Origin: Dysgonomonas hofstadii
GTDB lineage: Bacteria; Bacteroidota; Bacteroidia; Bacteroidales; Dysgonomonadaceae
Length of the DNA stretch: 64,000 nucleotides
Direction of reading: 5' to 3'
Assembly: GCF_014196915.1 (NCBI RefSeq)
Contig: NZ_JACIEP010000002.1
Location: forward strand, 124,001-188,000
Part shown: piece after piece, positions 63,118-64,000 of the stretch
How the letters are laid out: each line of letters opens with the position of its first letter
Numbering within the stretch: position 1 is the first letter of the stretch
Translations under genes and position numbers: made by a program
The notes under the pieces: generated by a model
What the model was told of the DNA's origin: nothing
Databases searched by the model: none
Seen by the model: the letters and a program-made list of their open reading frames with translations, nothing else

Positions 63118-63150
63118 AAGGATGCCCGGAAAGAAGGCATCCTTTATTTT
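63118..63150 (+). promoter_or_regulatory. Hairpin in the leader of the nucleoside kinase gene
   Basis: AAGGATGCC pairs with GGCATCCTT around CGGAAAGAA, followed by TATTTTTG. It looks like an intrinsic terminator, 33 bases ahead of the ATG at 63184, after a weak -7-like word TAACTTTA (about 63101). It could be an attenuator of the next gene or just a terminator of upstream transcription. Confidence 0.55.
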
Positions 63151-63183
63151 TGATATGAAACTTGCTTAAAAATATAAAATGAC

Positions 63184-64000
63184 ATGAATATGGATAATAC
63201 AATTACCATTCACTGCACAAACACCAACACATACAAAGAATTTCCGGCAGGTACGGATCTGATTAATATCCTGAAAGAATTTAATATCAACTCCAGATTC
63301 AAAATTGTAAATGCAAAAGTAAACAACAAGACCGAGCCACTCACATACCAGGCATACCATAATAAAACTGTTACGTTTGTTGACATGACAGACAACTCAG
63401 GTATGAGAACTTATGTTCGTTCTTTATGTTTCCTTCTGGCCAAAGCCGTTGGCGAACTATATCCCGAAGCCCAACTATACCTCGAACACCCTATTTCTCT
63501 TGGATATTTTTGCAGGATCAGCAATGGCGACACGCACGTCATCAACGAAGAGGTGATAAATGCCATAAAAACCAAGATGCAGGAATACATAGAGGCCGAC
63601 CTACCTTTCGAAGGCGTGGAAGAAGAGACTGTAAAAGTTGTGGAAATGTTCCGTGACAGGGGATTCGACGATAAGGCTATCCTTCTGGAAACCTCCGGTG
63701 AGTTGTATTCTAAATATTACCGTATGGGCGATACCGTCGATTATTTTTACGGTTGCCTAGTCCCGTCATCAGGATATGTCAATTTGTTTGGTCTGGAAGA
63801 ATATAATGACGGCTTACTGCTTCGTGTCCCTAACCGTTCCAATCCTGTCGTGCTGGAACCGGTAATATCACAACCTCAAATGTATAATGTATATAAAGAG
63901 CATCTTACATTTTTGAATATTGTCGGTCTGGATAATGTAGGCGACATGAACAAGGCCAACCTGTTAGGAAGAATGCCCGATGTGATCAAAATATCGGAAG
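63184..64000 (+). CDS. TGS-domain nucleoside (uridine) kinase, C-terminus outside window
   Basis: At least 272 residues, open to the right edge. It begins MNMDNTITIHCTNTNTYKEF, a TGS-like domain (about 1-65), then an aminoacyl-tRNA-synthetase-type second-domain segment with QLYLEHPISLGYFCRISNGD and GVEEETVKVVEMFRDRGFDD. This layout matches the Bacteroidota nucleoside kinase, which has a TGS/SAD-like N-terminal half and a uridine-kinase C-terminal half; the P-loop should lie just outside. The start was chosen at 63184; an ATG at 63190 is also possible. Identification of the kinase is from family knowledge, since that domain is not visible. Confidence 0.8.
   Translation, partial: MNMDNTITIHCTNTNTYKEFPAGTDLINILKEFNINSRFKIVNAKVNNKTEPLTYQAYHNKTVTFVDMTDNSGMRTYVRSLCFLLAKAVGELYPEAQLYLEHPISLGYFCRISNGDTHVINEEVINAIKTKMQEYIEADLPFEGVEEETVKVVEMFRDRGFDDKAILLETSGELYSKYYRMGDTVDYFYGCLVPSSGYVNLFGLEEYNDGLLLRVPNRSNPVVLEPVISQPQMYNVYKEHLTFLNIVGLDNVGDMNKANLLGRMPDVIKISE

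Overview
The window looks like a chromosomal segment of a member of the Bacteroidota, most likely order Bacteroidales (possibly Dysgonomonas-like; the genus is a guess). The evidence is the recurrent -7 promoter word TAnnTTTG ahead of many genes, the lack of strong Shine-Dalgarno sequences, many SPI or lipoprotein signal peptides on beta-barrel and TPR proteins, a eukaryotic-type GH13 branching enzyme, and the house-keeping clusters purN/acpP-fabF-rnc and ruvX-def ... TPR-thrS-infC-rpmI-rplT. No rRNA, IS transposase, CRISPR array or integrase was seen. Most of the 64 kb is ordinary core genome.

Layout. 1-4.3 kb: a minus-strand block with mannose-6-phosphate isomerase, glycogen branching enzyme, a YhcH-family protein, a small membrane-anchored protein and a DUF805 membrane protein. 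4.5-9.5 kb: plus-strand M3 peptidase, EF-P, RadC, a MIP18-type Fe-S factor and LpxH. 9.7-15.9 kb: two outer-membrane barrels, LrgA/LrgB, an orphan membrane protein, PriA and tRNA-Arg(CCT). 16.1-24.3 kb: DUF3109 and Nudix proteins, a 998-residue TPR protein paired with an outer-membrane barrel, a Gfo/Idh/MocA oxidoreductase and an MFS transporter. 24.3-33.4 kb: a segment bounded by two copies of one complex repeat; inside it lie a GYF_2-CD225 protein, a class A PBP, a Kelch protein, a phage-like HTH protein, an ABC-F ATPase and a secreted unknown. 33.4-40.1 kb: DUF2752, an ECF sigma operon with a TraB/GumN protein, a thioesterase, a DUF1349 lipoprotein, a lipoprotein-type peptide deformylase, IlvE and LptB. 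40.5-51.4 kb: RuvX and Def, a polysaccharide export module (two Wza-like lipoproteins and a Wzc-like kinase), a TPR protein, ThrS, IF-3, L35 and L20. 51.4-57.2 kb: a barrel, a Crp regulator, an AraC-VOC pair, a secreted Ntn amidase and fumarase. 57.4-64 kb: a secreted unknown, PurN, AcpP-FabF-Rnc, AsnA and the start of a TGS-type nucleoside kinase.

The strongest non-gene signal is the repeat at 24312-24808 and 33085-33399. It has nested inverted repeats: outer arms ending in AATCAGTAG and inner repeats of AATCGTTCGTTTTT. The arms of copy 2 are inverted relative to copy 1, yet the core is in the same orientation. One core must therefore have flipped between its inner repeats. The two copies also bracket an 8.3 kb segment whose inversion would place the CD225 gene directly upstream of the DUF2752 gene, a pairing I recall as common in this phylum. 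Other points of interest are a second, terminator-like hairpin repeat placed directly after stop codons, an 18-bp motif shared by the araC and VOC promoters, a lipoprotein-type deformylase, and a promoter -7 box that overlaps the stem-loop of the efp terminator.
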